Below, one piece after another: positions 53,366 through 63,825 of a stretch of 64,000 bases of DNA. How positions within the stretch are numbered: position 1 is the stretch's first letter; each line of letters starts with the position of its first letter. The position numbers were made by a program, and so were the translations under genes. Origin of the DNA: Nilaparvata lugens (Eukaryota > Arthropoda > Insecta > Hemiptera > Delphacidae); the NCBI RefSeq assembly GCF_014356525.2, contig NC_052511.1:48050182-48114181 (forward strand), given 5' to 3'. The notes under the pieces are model-generated. The model saw only the letters and a program-made list of their open reading frames with translations, made no database searches and was not told where the DNA came from.

Positions 53366-53832
53366 TCAATGCATTCTATTGACAAGACAGAGGATCGGCA
53401 ACGTCGTCCTCCTATCTTTCTCCACTGCCATTATAACGTGGACTTCACTATAGGCCTCTCTACTCGAAGTTTATTGACTTCTCACGATGTATCCATCAGA
53501 GTGTATTCACCCTGCTATTCAACAGTCTATCTTTTTCAACTCTATTACTCTATGGTTAAAAAGAGATCCATTAAATGGATCTGAAATTTTCAGACTGTTA
53601 GCATTGATCGATTGGGTAGCGATGTATTGATGTTATCAATAAGGAACGATGACAATATGAAGCTATATGAAGACTCACAAAAATTAGAAAATGAATCAAA
53701 CCTTCGTATTCAATTCAACGCCTCAGCGTACATATAGTGAGGTCCACGTTTGATACGTAGTACGATAGTAACATTGGTGTTGCTATCCTTGTCTATCATC
53801 CTTGTATCATCTTTGTATCATTTCATATCATT
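53366..53832. mobile_element. Family H fragments
   Basis: A right end (53370-53452, CACTGCCATTATAACGTGGA, CTTCACTATAG) and a left end (53735-53800, TATAGTGAGGTCCACGTTTG, then TTGCTATCCTTGTCTATCAT), with unrelated DNA between. The end passes into TTTGTATCAT repeats. Confidence 0.6.
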
Positions 53833-53997
53833 TTTACTTTCCTTGCCCTATTACCATAGGTAAGGAAAGTATTGCTTTCCGAAAAAAATTAAGGTACCCC
53901 AATTTCTAAATTTCTATACGTTTCAAGGTCCCTGAGTGCAAAAAACTGGTTTTTGGGTATTGGTCTGTATGTGTGTGTGTGTGTGTGTGTGTGTGGT

Positions 53998-54067
<70 letters not shown>

Positions 54068-54697
54068 GTGTGTACAAGATATCTCATCTCCCAGTAACGG
54101 AATGACTTGAAATTGGAACTTAACGTCTTACACTATAAGGATCCGACACGAACAATTCCGATCAAATGCAATCCAAGATGGCGGCTAAAATGGCGAGAAT
54201 GTTGTCAAAAACAGGGTTTTTGCGATTTCTCGGAAACAGCTCCAACGATTTGATCAAATTCATACCTAAAATAGTCATCGATAAGCTCTATCAACTGCAC
54301 AAGTCCATATCTGTAAAAATTCAGGAGCTCCGCCCATCAATGCAGATAGAATCCCAATTATCAGGCTTCAGATACAATTGAAATAAAAAAAAATCAAGTG
54401 GAGTAGATTGAGCATGAAAATCTCTACAATTAATGTTCAGTAACATTCTCACCTAAAATTGAAAATAAGCTTTGAATTCGAGAAAATGTGATTATTCAAT
54501 GCAAATTATTGTTGATTCTATTAAATCATTCACTATGAAGAGATAGCAGACTCATGTGTGTCTCCAGCGTTATTTCCCTGTCACCAGCTGGCTCAAATAT
54601 TTGAATAGTAGACTTGAGATGCGCGGGAACACTAGCGTCAGTGATCAATTTTCATAACGGCGAGGAAAGTTGTGTGAGTGCGCCACACCAGATTTTT
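53833..54697 (-). mobile_element. Interspersed repeat family A, copy 7
   Basis: Complete copy with a ~110-bp (TG)n tract (53970-54073) broken by GGTGG. Outside the A-runs, minus-strand flanks read ATGATAC and ATGATAT, a likely target duplication with one change. Several single-base losses compared with copy 3. Confidence 0.82.
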
Positions 54698-54711
54698 GTA
54701 TCATCTTTCTA

Positions 54712-55136
54712 TAGTGAGGTCCACGTTATAATGACAGTATTTGATTAACATTGGTGTTGCTATCCTTGTCTATCATCCTCGTATCATTTAATATCATCTT
54801 TCTATTCTTTATTATTTATTCATTCATAAAATAAGTACATTATCGGAATGATAGGGAGAGGAAAAATAAGGTAACCTTGTGCTATTCCTCTCCCAAATTT
54901 AGATAACACATAGTCCGAAATAGGTTAAGTCTTGTAGTTCTTCAACTCACAAAATTGACAGTCCTCAAATATTTCCGCTAAGTAGATTTTTAGTGTGGTC
55001 CACGTTATAATGGCAGTATTTGATCAACATTGGTGTTGCTATCCTTGTTTATTTTCTTTGTATCATCTTTGTTACATCTTTGTATCATCTTCGTATCACC
55101 TTTGTTTTATCTTCGTATCATCTTTGTATCATCTTC
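54712..55136. mobile_element. Family H left-end fragments and a retroelement tail
   Basis: Two H left ends (54712-54790 and 54993-55050), separated by a minus-strand non-LTR 3' tail (54805-54960: TTTATTATTTATTCATTCAT, then GGAGAGGAAAAATAAGGTAA, CACATAGTCCGAAAT). From 55055 to 55136 an 11-12 bp tandem repeat TCTTTGTATCA / TCTTCGTATCA expands. Confidence 0.6.
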
Positions 55137-55516
55137 CTATAGTGAGGTCCACGTTATAATGACAGTATTTGATTAACATTGGTGTTGCTATCCTAGTCTA
55201 TCATGCGACAAAGCTGAAAGCGCTATCCTTTTCTAGCTCTGCAACGATGCCAGATCGCTCTTTACAATGTGGGATTATAATTCAATAACAAAAAATTTCA
55301 TCTCAATTATGAGAATTCATTATTCAATCATTGAAGAATATATTTCCTTGACAAATAAAATATGATTGATCATTTCATCAACAAGAATGAACAGTTAATA
55401 TTTCATCAGATATACCGGTATCAGCTATCCTCTATAGAAGGCAGTGACAAGGCAAAGAATCGGCAAAGCTGTTCTCTCATCTCTTTACTGCCATTTTAAT
55501 GTGAACGTCACTATAT
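55137..55516 (+). mobile_element. Family H repeat, intact-size copy (~380 bp)
   Basis: CTATAGTGAGGTCCACGTTA at the left and GCCATTTTAATGTGAACGTC at the right, with the full interior (ATGCCAGATCGCTCTTTACA, GAATGAACAGTTAATATTTC). This is the reference for the family in this window. No ORF; non-autonomous. Confidence 0.8.
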
Positions 55517-55539
55517 ATTATATACATCCGACTCATTGT

Positions 55540-56535
55540 CAACAATCAATAGCTTTGTAAATATCAGTATGAGCTATCCTCAATAGAAGGCAGTGACAAG
55601 ACATAGAATCGGCTACGCTGCACTGCTTTCCTACCTTTCTTCACTGCCATTATAACTTGGACCTCACTATATTATATACTTCCAACTCGTTGTTAACAAT
55701 TAATAGCTGTGTATATACTAGTATGAGCTATCCTCAATAGAAGGCAGTGACAAGGCAGAGAATCGGCAATACTCCTCTCCTACCTTTCTCCACTGCCATT
55801 ATAACGTGAACCTCACTCTATTATGTATTCCAAACTCATTGTTAACAATTAATAGCTTTGTAAATACAAGTATGAGCTATCCTCAATAGAAGGCAGTGAC
55901 AAGACAGAGAATCGGCAACGCTTTTCTCCTATCTTTCTCCACAGCCAGTATGACGTGAACCTCACTCTATTATGAGCTTCCAACTCATTGTTAACAATTA
56001 ATAGCTTTGTATATACCAGTATGAGCTATCCTCAATAGAAGGCAGTGACAAGGCAGAGAATCGGCTACGCTTTTCTCCTCTCTTTCCCCACAGCCAGTAT
56101 GACGTGAACCTCACTCTATTATGAAATTCCAACTCATTGTTAACAATTAATAGCTTTGTAAATATCAGTATGAGGTATCCTCAATAGAAGGCAGTGACAA
56201 GGCAGAGAATCGGCAACGCTTTTCTCCTCTCTTTCCCTACAGCCAGTACGACGTGAACCTCACTCTATTGTATAATCAAAACTCATTGTTAACAATTAAT
56301 ACCTTTGTATATACCAGTATGAGCTATCCTCAATAGAAGGCAGTGACAAGGCAGAGAATCGGCTTCGCTTTTCTCCTCTCTTTCCCCACAGCCAGTATGA
56401 CGTGAACCTCACTCTATTATGATCTTCCAACTCATTGTTAACAATTAATAGCTTTGTAAATACAAGTATGAGCTATCCTCAATAGAAGGCAGTGACAAGA
56501 CAGAGAATCGGCAACGCTTTTCTCCTCTCTTTCTC
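55540..56535. repeat. 149-bp satellite derived from the right end of family H
   Basis: Seven units with CAATAGAAGGCAGTGACAAG at 55581, 55735, 55884, 56033, 56182, 56331 and 56480 (spacing 154, then 149 five times). Each unit ends GACGTGAACCTCACTCTATT, a mutated H terminus, and contains TTGTTAACAATTAATAGCTT. Confidence 0.93.
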
Positions 56536-56791
56536 GTGGCAACCTTTCACTGTGACACACATCTTGCTCATTATGTTTATTCAGCTCATTGTCAAGAAAA
56601 TTAATGGAGTTTCGAGTTGAATTTCAATTATCTGAAGCCTTACTGTGAAGCTGAAACTTCAAGAAATAGGTTTGGTAACAGCGCTGGAACCTTGATTGAT
56701 TTCTCTTTGTTTCTGGTCCTTTGAAACAAACCTTCGAAATAGAGCTCCATGAATCTGTGAAGCAGTGTTCATATATTAACTGCGCATTTAA
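56536..56791. other. Unique-looking DNA, no gene recognised
   Basis: Follows the last satellite unit, which breaks off after CTTTTCTCCTCTCTTTCTC. Nothing recognisable. Confidence 0.3.
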
Positions 56792-57965
56792 CTTAAAGTG
56801 AGGTCCACGTTATAATGACAGTATTAGATCAAGATTGGTGTTGCTATCCTTGTCTATCATTCGACAACGCAGATAGTACTATCCTCTTATAGCTCTGCAA
56901 CGTTGCCGGATATTTTTTTCAGGAATGTCATTGATTAAATAAAATAGTTAATATCAAATTGAATATATTTTCTTGTCAAATGGAATATAATTGATCACTT
57001 ATGAACAGTTAATACTACATCAGATATAACGGTATTTTCTCAATAGATGTGGCAGTGAAATCCCCTGTGGGTTGGTGGAGCTTTGAGTCGATAGTCGTAC
57101 TCAAGAATCTGTTCAATACCAGAATTCACCCACAGTCTCCATGCTTGTTGTAGGAGGCGACAAAAATGGACCTCAAGGCAGCTCCAGAAGTTGCCTTGCC
57201 TTCAAACCCACTGGATCTGCCTCATCAGGGCAGTTTCGGAGGGGCAAAAAGAAAAGCCCAAGAGACCAGAGATGGGTGGAACTCCAGGCACAAAAAAGGG
57301 TGAAGAGGCTGAATCGAGGGTAGCCGGGCGCCGGGCGCCCTAGAGGCAGTTTGGCGTCCCCTCTCTCAGCGGAAGGACCTACAAAGAAGGCCAGGAGTGG
57401 AACTCACGTAGGTCACTAGTTGTGGGTGGAGATACCAAACCTCACTACTGCTCGAAGAAGGGTGGTCATTCAGGCAAAACTTCTTGGGAGAGGTCAGGCT
57501 TTTGACCCTGCAGAGTTTCGGAGGGGAAAAAGAAAACCCAAGAGACCAGAGTGAAACTCCAGGCACAAATGTGAGTCAAGGGTGGCTGGGCGCCCTAGAG
57601 GCAACTTGGCCGCCACTTCCTCAGCGGAAGGACCTACAAAGAAGGCCAGGAGTGGAACTCACGTAGGTCACGAGGACTAATCAGTCTGAAGAGACTGCCA
57701 AGCATATCACACTGGATTGCGACAAGGATTGCAACCAGGTGATGAATGGAATGTTAGTATAGGGAAAACTCCTGGTTCTTGTAAAGGACATGGGTATTGG
57801 TTTGCCTAACTAACATACTACTTGGGAACACAATAAGTTCCGGTTGATGTGTGGGGTTCTTTGAATCTTTGGATCCTTGAATACGCCCCTTCAAAAGCAA
57901 TAAACAGTGAATTGACAACATTGTTATCCTCTTTTTTACAGCCATTATAACGTGGACCTCACTAT
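56792..57965 (+). mobile_element. Family H repeat split by a retroelement
   Basis: Left part 56792 to about 57050 (AAGTGAGGTCCACGTTATAA, then TATAGCTCTGCAACGTTGCC) and right end 57917-57965 (CCATTATAACGTGGACCTCA, CTATAG). The DNA between is foreign. Confidence 0.6.
57055..57740 (+). mobile_element. Non-LTR retrotransposon remnant with internal duplication
   Basis: GC-richer DNA that begins CCCTGTGGGTTGGTGGAGCT, GTCGATAGTCGTACTCAAGA. A ~160-bp segment (CAGCGGAAGGACCTACAAAG, AAGGCCAGGAGTGGAACTCA) occurs at 57226-57416 and again at 57513-57671. At 57692-57733 the + strand encodes EETAKHITLDCDKD, similar to the E-x-x-x-H-x-x-x-x-C motif at the C-terminus of R1/Jockey-type ORF2. The element is heavily deleted; the frames shown by ORF finding are not full genes. 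Confidence 0.5.
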
Positions 57966-59250
57966 AGTAAAGTAATAAGATTAGTAAGGGTAGAAGTTTT
58001 CAATGAATCTGACACACTATAAGGAACAATAATTTTTATTTAATTCTCTCGAGAAGTCATCTACTATCACATTTATAAATCCGTATTTGATAAATTTTAT
58101 GTAATATTTTATTAATCTATTTACAATTTTCAAGCCAGATTGTTCAGAAGTCCTGGCTTCACAATAATATATTATTATATTATGATAATGCAAAAGCTTG
58201 AGAACTTTATTGTAGAAATTAAAAAACGTCGATGATTTATCAGTCTTATATAAATGAGGATTATTTGCATGGAGAAATGTAATTTCTACTGATAATATTC
58301 TATGATAGAAATCTTCTCTACTTTCTAATAGTTTATTCAATGAAGGAAGATTAATAATTGGCTCTAATGATTCCTATGGACATGTCAATAAATAAATTTT
58401 AATGAAATAAGTTATCAGATAATTTTTTCAAGCTCAGCAAATTGAATCACGTAGGATAGTGGAAGGAATTTAGATTCCATCTAGAAATGAAATTGTATGT
58501 TGTGAATGACTTCATGACTTCCCTGAATTTGATCTTTCATATTAGATAAAAAAATGTATTTTTTATTTTTAGAACTCGTGGCTGGAGCTCAAGGCTTCTT
58601 TTTCCAGCCACGCCAAAAACTATTAATTATTATTTTTATTTGTAAAAATATCTCTTTTATTATGAATTATGAATAAATTCATTATTGATATTGGAATTTT
58701 CACCTTGATGAGTATAATTACGTCGTAATAATCATCTTATAACTATTTCTCCCATCAACCACGCACAAGACTATGGCGTATGTGGGTATCACCGTCAGCT
58801 AGAAAAATACAGACAATAAGGAAATATGTAGAGAAAGGTTGTATAGCTGAATGCAGCTAAATCTATTATACATTGAGTACAATCAGAGAGGAGAGTTATA
58901 ATAATAGTAATATTTTATGAATCAGTGGTTTTTTGACAATTTCTTAGTCTTTTTCATTCAATACTGTATTTTAGTCCCATAAAATTTATCATGAGGTACA
59001 TAATTGATATTTTTATGCTTCAACATCTACATCACTACAAAAGAGAGAAAAAATTGCATCTCTATTGTCTCAAGAATGGATAATTTGAAAGTAGCTCACA
59101 TCAGAGATATGAAAGAAATCTTATACAATAATTGTCTATACAATTTTATACTCTTGATATACTGTTGTGTCCTATGCTCACAGTTTAGATTCAAAATAAG
59201 TAGCTCTTGACAAAAAAGGAATTATTTGAACATTTTTTGAATACATCAAG
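57966..59250. other. AT-rich DNA, no gene recognised
   Basis: Holds a minus-strand 107-codon open frame (58017-58340) of AT-biased content with no known signature, a perfect 10-bp-stem hairpin CGTGGCTGGA...TCCAGCCACG at 58577-58612, and the ~40-bp GGTTTTTTGACAATTTCTTA segment shared with 22069. Confidence 0.4.
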
Positions 59251-59254
59251 TATT

Positions 59255-59412
59255 CGTATAATAATAATAATATCGAGTGACCTGGCTGGCTCAGGTCTGG
59301 TGTCAGAGTTTTCAGGTCGCAACTGATCAATTTCAGGGCCTCTGACATGACCTAACGACTGCTTTTTAGGCAGCCGGGACCGACGGCTCAACGTGTCCAT
59401 CCGAAACACGTA
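59255..59412 (-). mobile_element. RTE/SINE-like 3' end with (ATT)n tail, copy 1
   Basis: On the minus strand: GTGTTTCGGATGGACACGTT, GAGCCGTCGGTCCCGGCTGC, then CAGTCGTTAGGTCATGTCAG, GACCTGAAAACTCTGACACC, CCAGCCAGGTCACTCGATAT and (ATT)n. The short-repeat tail and conserved 3' segment are typical of RTE elements or SINEs that borrow their tail. The second copy at 59968 is shorter. Confidence 0.65.
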
Positions 59413-59967
59413 TTCGTATACAATCATGGAATGAATGCCTTTCATCGCAGAACAATGAATAGATCTAGTATTTACATAAATAAAATTTAATATCCAAACA
59501 TGGACTCTGTCCATCGAATGGGAGTTATTCTTATCCTATTTTTAACATACAATATATCAATATACACGTACAAAACTACATAAATATTCACAATATCTAG
59601 AGGTATTGTCTTATCAAATAGGTATCCACAGCTAAATCAACATAGGCTGGAAATTGAATCTACTGACGATCATACAAATAGTCTTCGAATATATTGTACA
59701 ATATAATTCTCCAGAATTAACTTTTTGGTGAGGCCTCCTCTTATTTATCTTGAAATTGATTAGTTTTTCTGATTTCAAGATAATTTTCCAGACCTTTGTT
59801 ATACAGTCATCATTAGTCATCATTAGTCATTAAATCATTACATTCATTATACAGTCATCATTAAATCATTAGCTCACATCAAATCATTGATCTAGAAGAA
59901 AAATCATTAATCTGAAGAATTGCAGTCAATTGCAATTTTCAAATCTACTTACAGTCATACAAGATCT
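59413..59967. other. AT-rich DNA, no gene recognised
   Basis: Contains short tandem TCATCATTAGTCAT / CATTAAATCATTA repeats at 59808-59895. No coding frame of note. Confidence 0.35.
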
Positions 59968-60083
59968 CTTCGAATAATAATAATAATATCGAGTGACCTG
60001 GCTGGCTCAGGTCTGGTGTCAGAGTTTTCAGGTCGCAACTGATCAATTTCAGGGCCTCTGAAATGACCTTACGACTGCTTTTC
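59968..60083 (-). mobile_element. RTE/SINE-like 3' end with (ATT)n tail, copy 2
   Basis: Same 3' segment as 59255 (GGCCCTGAAATTGATCAGTT, CCTGAGCCAGCCAGGTCACT, (ATT)n) but 5'-truncated at AAAAGCAGTCGT. Confidence 0.7.
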
Positions 60084-60190
60084 AATTAATTTTGCAATCT
60101 GATTGATTCTTGCAAATTGAGAGTCCATTGTATTCGATGTCCTATTTGAATGTTTTAGTTGAAACAAATCTTGGAACTTTCTTCACTTAG

Positions 60191-60341
60191 TGTCGGTTGC
60201 ACAGAAGTCGGTTAAATTTTGACCGTGATTAACTCCACGAGAACCAATCAGAGAAGCCGTCTTATCAGAAAGGCATTCTCTGATTGGTTCTCGTGAATTT
60301 AATCACGGTTAAAATTCAACCGGCTGTTGTGAAATCGGGCC
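60191..60341. mobile_element. MITE of the CCGGTTGCACA type (copy 2)
   Basis: Ends TGTCGGTTGCACAGAAGTCG and GGCTGTTGTGAAATCGGGCC, inner arms ACCGTGATTAACTCCACGAG / CTCGTGAATTTAATCACGGT and AGAGAAGCC. Flanked by TTAG (60187-60190, 60342-60345). Confidence 0.88.
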
Positions 60342-60571
60342 TTAGAAATTACTGTATATACCAAATTAATCTAAGAACACTACTAGCTGATTGGGGGGGG
60401 GGGTGAATGGTACGGTATTGGACCCTTTATGACAAATTTTACCATTTTTTTGAAAAATCATTTGATCAAATATTTCTCTAATATCGTTCCATCAAATTTC
60501 TCACTAAACTCACAGATAATTCCCAATTTGTCACAATTCGAATCTGTCTTTTGCTTTTCATACTATCTGTG
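60342..60571. other. AT-rich DNA with a G8 run
   Basis: No gene; one GGGGGGGG run at about 60394-60403. Confidence 0.3.
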
Positions 60572-60795
60572 TTAAAGTAGGCGCACACAGATCGTCATCG
60601 GACGGACGGCACGCATCGGACGGATCGGACGATTAGATTTGATGCATTGTTTTCAATTGGAGTGCGCATACCTATACGGATACGCATACGGATAGGTATG
60701 CGCACTCCAATTAAAAACAACGCATCAAATCTAATCGTCCGATCCGTCCGATGCGTGCCGTCCGTCCGATGACGATCTGTGTGCGCCTACCTTTA
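60572..60795. mobile_element. Near-perfect palindromic element between TTAA sites
   Basis: About 104-bp arms with only a few mismatches: TTAAAGTAGGCGCACACAGA, TCGTCATCGGACGGACGGCA and ATTGGAGTGCGCATACCTAT on the left, mirrored on the right, with a short ACGGATACGCATACGG centre. Both outer ends are TTAA. It has the form of a hairpin MITE of a TTAA-inserting family (piggyBac- or Kolobok-like by inference). Confidence 0.9.
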
Positions 60796-61027
60796 AGGTG
60801 CGTGTACAGACTTATGCGTCATGAACTCACGCATTTCGCTTTCTATCAGCTGATGCTAAGCTTATTTAATATGTTTATTTTGTACAGAAACAGTAAGATA
60901 CAGATAATTACATCAGCATAGAGCATGAACATCATTTAATCATTTGATAAATCATTAAACATTATTTGATTAGCATCAGCTAATGAAAAGTGCGCCTGTT
61001 CGTGGCGCATACGTCTGTACACACCTA
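60795..61027. mobile_element. TTAA-type hairpin MITE (copy 2)
   Basis: Ends AAGGTGCGTGTACAGACTTA and ACGTCTGTACACACCT, inner arms TATCAGCTGATGCTAAGC / GCATCAGCTAATG. The left TTAA is shared with the preceding palindrome, so the two elements are directly adjacent. The right flank has mutated to TAAA. Confidence 0.82.
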
Positions 61028-61050
61028 AATAGTTAAATACACTTAAAACT

Positions 61051-61213
61051 CTCAGGCCCGGTTGTACAAAAGCCTGTTAAATTAAAAAAAATGATGATAT
61101 GTCACGAGAACAAATCAGGGGAGAATATTTTGAGAAGAAGTCTTCTCTGATTGGTTCAGGTGGCATTTAATCACGATTAAAATTTAACAGGCATCTGTGC
61201 AACCGGGCCTGAG
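61051..61213. mobile_element. MITE of the CCGGTTGCACA type (copy 3)
   Basis: Ends CTCAGGCCCGGTTGTACAAA and TGTGCAACCGGGCCTGAG, inner CTTCTCTGATTGGTTC. The left interior is degraded (AAAAAAAATGATGATATG). Confidence 0.82.
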
Positions 61214-61324
61214 CATTGGTTGGATGGGAAGCATGAAATTTCCCACGCACAAGCCTAGAGCTTTTGTGTGCATCACCCTCAGAAAAAAAGCTCATTGTCT
61301 AAAGTGAATCTCGGAGACTAGTAA

Positions 61325-61599
61325 CATAGAGAAACGATAGCGTAAGTAGATATCCCATGGTATAGGGCGTTTATGTCGCAACTTTTACTGTTATCCCAAG
61401 CCGATAGTTCACGTAGCTCTTTCCTATGCAGCTGTGTAACGCTGATAGTCTTTCAAATTGTGCCGTTCATACACTCTCACCCCAACAAAACAATAAAAAT
61501 TGACAATAATCGACAGTAATCGGCTTGAGATAACAGTAACAGTTGCGACATAAATTCCCTATAACATGGGATATCTACTTACCCTATTGTTTATCTATG
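61325..61599 (+). mobile_element. MITE with 7-bp target duplication (copy 3)
   Basis: 275 bp, ends CATAGAGAAACG / GTTTATCTATG, flanked by CTAGTAA (61318-61324, 61600-61606). The closest sister is 37019-37295. Confidence 0.92.
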
Positions 61600-61747
61600 C
61601 TAGTAATAAAATATTTTGTACAGTTTTTCATTATTTTGTAACCTTCTTAACTTATAGTCTTTTTCTAATAATGTTTCACTTATTTCCTTCCCAGCTTGAA
61701 GTTTTTTTCTACTTATTCTCACTTTTATTTTCACTTATATATCACAG

Positions 61748-62112
61748 TCTCACGCTTCCTCGTCAATTTTGTTTTGCATCTTGTCCTCACTAACCCCACC
61801 CTTCTCCTTCTCCTCATCCTCATCCTGTCTTTCCACCCCCTCACCTTCTCCTTCTTCATCCGAGGCATCTTCGTCTCAGGAAGTTGCAGCGGCATTGTTG
61901 TCGTCTTCTCCCCCTTCTACTCCTCCATCTCCTCCACCGGAACAGCAGCAAAAAAGGACTTTTTTGAGACTTCTCAGTGCAGTCATCTTCTCGGGGGGGC
62001 GGGGGGATCATGGTGACACTGATGAGGGTGCTCTCGGGGGGGGAAATGCACGTGAAGCGAGCTCTGACTGCGCGGAGGGGTCGATTTCAAGCTGGATTTT
62101 CGTCCTCCATCT
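61748..62112 (+). CDS. Candidate host exon, Ser/Pro-rich (unproven)
   Basis: An open frame with no ATG, preceded by pyrimidine-rich DNA and ATATATCACAG, a fair splice acceptor, and followed by CATCT-GTAAAA, a mediocre donor. It encodes a Ser/Pro-rich stretch (SSSSSCLSTPSPSPSSSEAS), then QQQKRTFLRLLSAVIFSGGR and GDHGDTDEGALGGGNAREAS. The composition shifts away from simple repeats in the second half, which argues for real coding sequence. I recognise no domain. The region includes G-runs (62001-62013, 62036-62045) that may cause indel errors. If real it is an internal exon of an unidentified + strand gene. Confidence 0.35.
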
Positions 62113-62237
62113 GTAAAAAAACGAAGGAATTTGGTTAGTTTTCGTCAATTTATTTCGAAGATTTCTTCAATTAATTGACCAAACGTAGTAAGGTCTATGT
62201 TTTAACTCGAATTCTCTTTCGTCTGGCTGTATGTATG

Positions 62238-62447
62238 TTAAGCTGCGTACAGACTTTCGCTCTGCTCCGTAATCGAACGTCACTCGACCAGATCGATTGA
62301 TGATCGACCGGGGAGCAAGAGTGGAACGCGGGAAGAGCTAACATCTCCCGTAACGTTCATGATCGGAGCGAGTGCGGAGCGTGCGTGGAGCGATTGCAGA
62401 GCGTGCGCGGAGCGTGTTGGAGGCGCGTATATCTGTACGCACCTTAA
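62238..62447. mobile_element. TTAA-type hairpin MITE (copy 3), GC-rich core
   Basis: Ends TTAAGCTGCGTACAGACTTT and ATATCTGTACGCACCTTAA. The core differs from other copies and has repeated GGAGCGTGCGCGGAGCG / GCGGAGCGTGCGTGGAGCGA words and ATCGATTGATGATCGA. TTAA on both sides. Confidence 0.85.
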
Positions 62448-62451
62448 AGCA

Positions 62452-62605
62452 TTTACGGCCAAACGTGTTGATAGACTCCTATGAGATTTGGCAGGAATAT
62501 TCCTTTTTAACTGTAAATTTCTTTTTTGATGTATACACAAGGGTTTTTGAAATTTTGCATTTTAAGGATAATATGAAAGGAAAAGGAATTTCCTCCATAC
62601 TCCGA
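62452..62605 (-). mobile_element. Family F repeat, divergent fragment
   Basis: GCATTTACGGCCAAACGTGT, ATTCCTTTTTAACTGTAAAT, TGAAATTTTGCATTTTAAGG and GGAAAAGGAATTTCCTCCATAC follow family F order (minus) with about a quarter of the bases changed. Confidence 0.6.
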
Positions 62606-62663
62606 AATCACTCAAACAAATCAAATAAAAATCAATTTATTGCCAAAGACAAATTACGATTTG

Positions 62664-62960
62664 TTGACCGAGCGAAGTGAGGTCTAAGATTCAAGTCGAC
62701 TGTTTGGCATTTCTCTTAATGTTTAAATGTTTATATGTTGCGCATTTACGGCGAAAAGCGGTAATAGAATTTCATGAAATTTAACAGGTATGTTCCTTTT
62801 TAAATTGCGCGTCGACGTATATACAAGGTTTTTGGAAATTTTGCATTTCAAGGATAATATAAAAGGAAAAAGGAGCCTCCTCCATACGTCAATATTGGAG
62901 TAAAAATCGGAATATTGAATTATTCATCATAAATCAGCTGTCTAGTGGACTATTATAATC
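62664..62960 (-). mobile_element. Family F repeat, copy 3
   Basis: Minus-strand copy, from GACCGAGCGAAGTGAGGTCT through the short octamer region (AATGTTTAAATGTTTATATG) and CGCGTCGACGTATATACAAG to CATCATAAATCAGCTG. The far end (TACTGTTCACAGAACTACTA) reappears at 63528-63555, and another F piece lies at 63685-63796. Confidence 0.75.
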
Positions 62961-63527
62961 AAAGACCTTGAAGAGATTATAGACCCACAATGCCTATGCC
63001 TTCCCAATGATAACTCTCACTTGAAATTGAAGACCGCCATCGGGGTATTTTAGCACGAGATATTATAACTATATATTTGTAATATTATAGATTACAAAGG
63101 CATTGGTATGTAATAATCTTATAGGTTGCCCCCTCAATGGCCGATTTCAATTCCAAGTACGACACTAGTGCTGCATGTGAGTCTATTCATCTTTAAGGTC
63201 TTTGATTATAATACTACCCGTTTAAAAATATCGAGCATCTTGAAAATGTATCTTTCCATCAACGTTAGTAGACAGTTGACTATAATACTACCCGTTCAAA
63301 AACATCGATAATTTTGAAAATGTATCTTTCCATCAACGTTGTAGACAGTTGCAGCCAGACCTGATAACAGCGCTCACACTCACATTCCGGGATGACACGT
63401 CACGGTACGATAGGACAGAAAGCTCTATGTTTATTTAGGATTTTTTCTAGACATTTCGAATTGATAGATTATTCATTAATTTTTGAGAAAACTTAACAAC
63501 AGGTCAATGTAACTCACTGAGCGCGAG
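62961..63527. repeat. Insertion or diverged middle of family F with a 73-bp tandem duplication
   Basis: AATACTACCCGTTTAAAAAT...GTATCTTTCCATCAACGTT is present twice (63211 and 63284). Also has a CTTTGATTATAATA / TATTATAATCAAAG inverted pair (62951 and 63200). No gene. Confidence 0.6.
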
Positions 63528-63794
63528 GTTTACTGTTCACAGAACTACTAGTATGTAACAGTAACTGATTATAAAACCTAATTGCACATAATATATCGTA
63601 TAATATCATCTACTCTGAAGATAGGATTGATCAGACCAAGGTACCTAGAGTACATTGTATTGAATCAAACTATAGAATTATTTATAATCAATCAGCTGAC
63701 AAGTGGATTATTCATTGCATGCATTACACAGATGTCTGCAGAAGCCGGTGAACAGGTGACACCAGATACTATTGTATGAGAAAACTGCGTGAGG

Positions 63795-63796
<2 letters not shown>

Positions 63797-63825
<29 letters not shown>

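Noticed and set aside
58017..58340. 107-codon minus-strand open frame
   Set aside because: AT-driven composition with no recognisable motif; kept only as a note in the gap entry.
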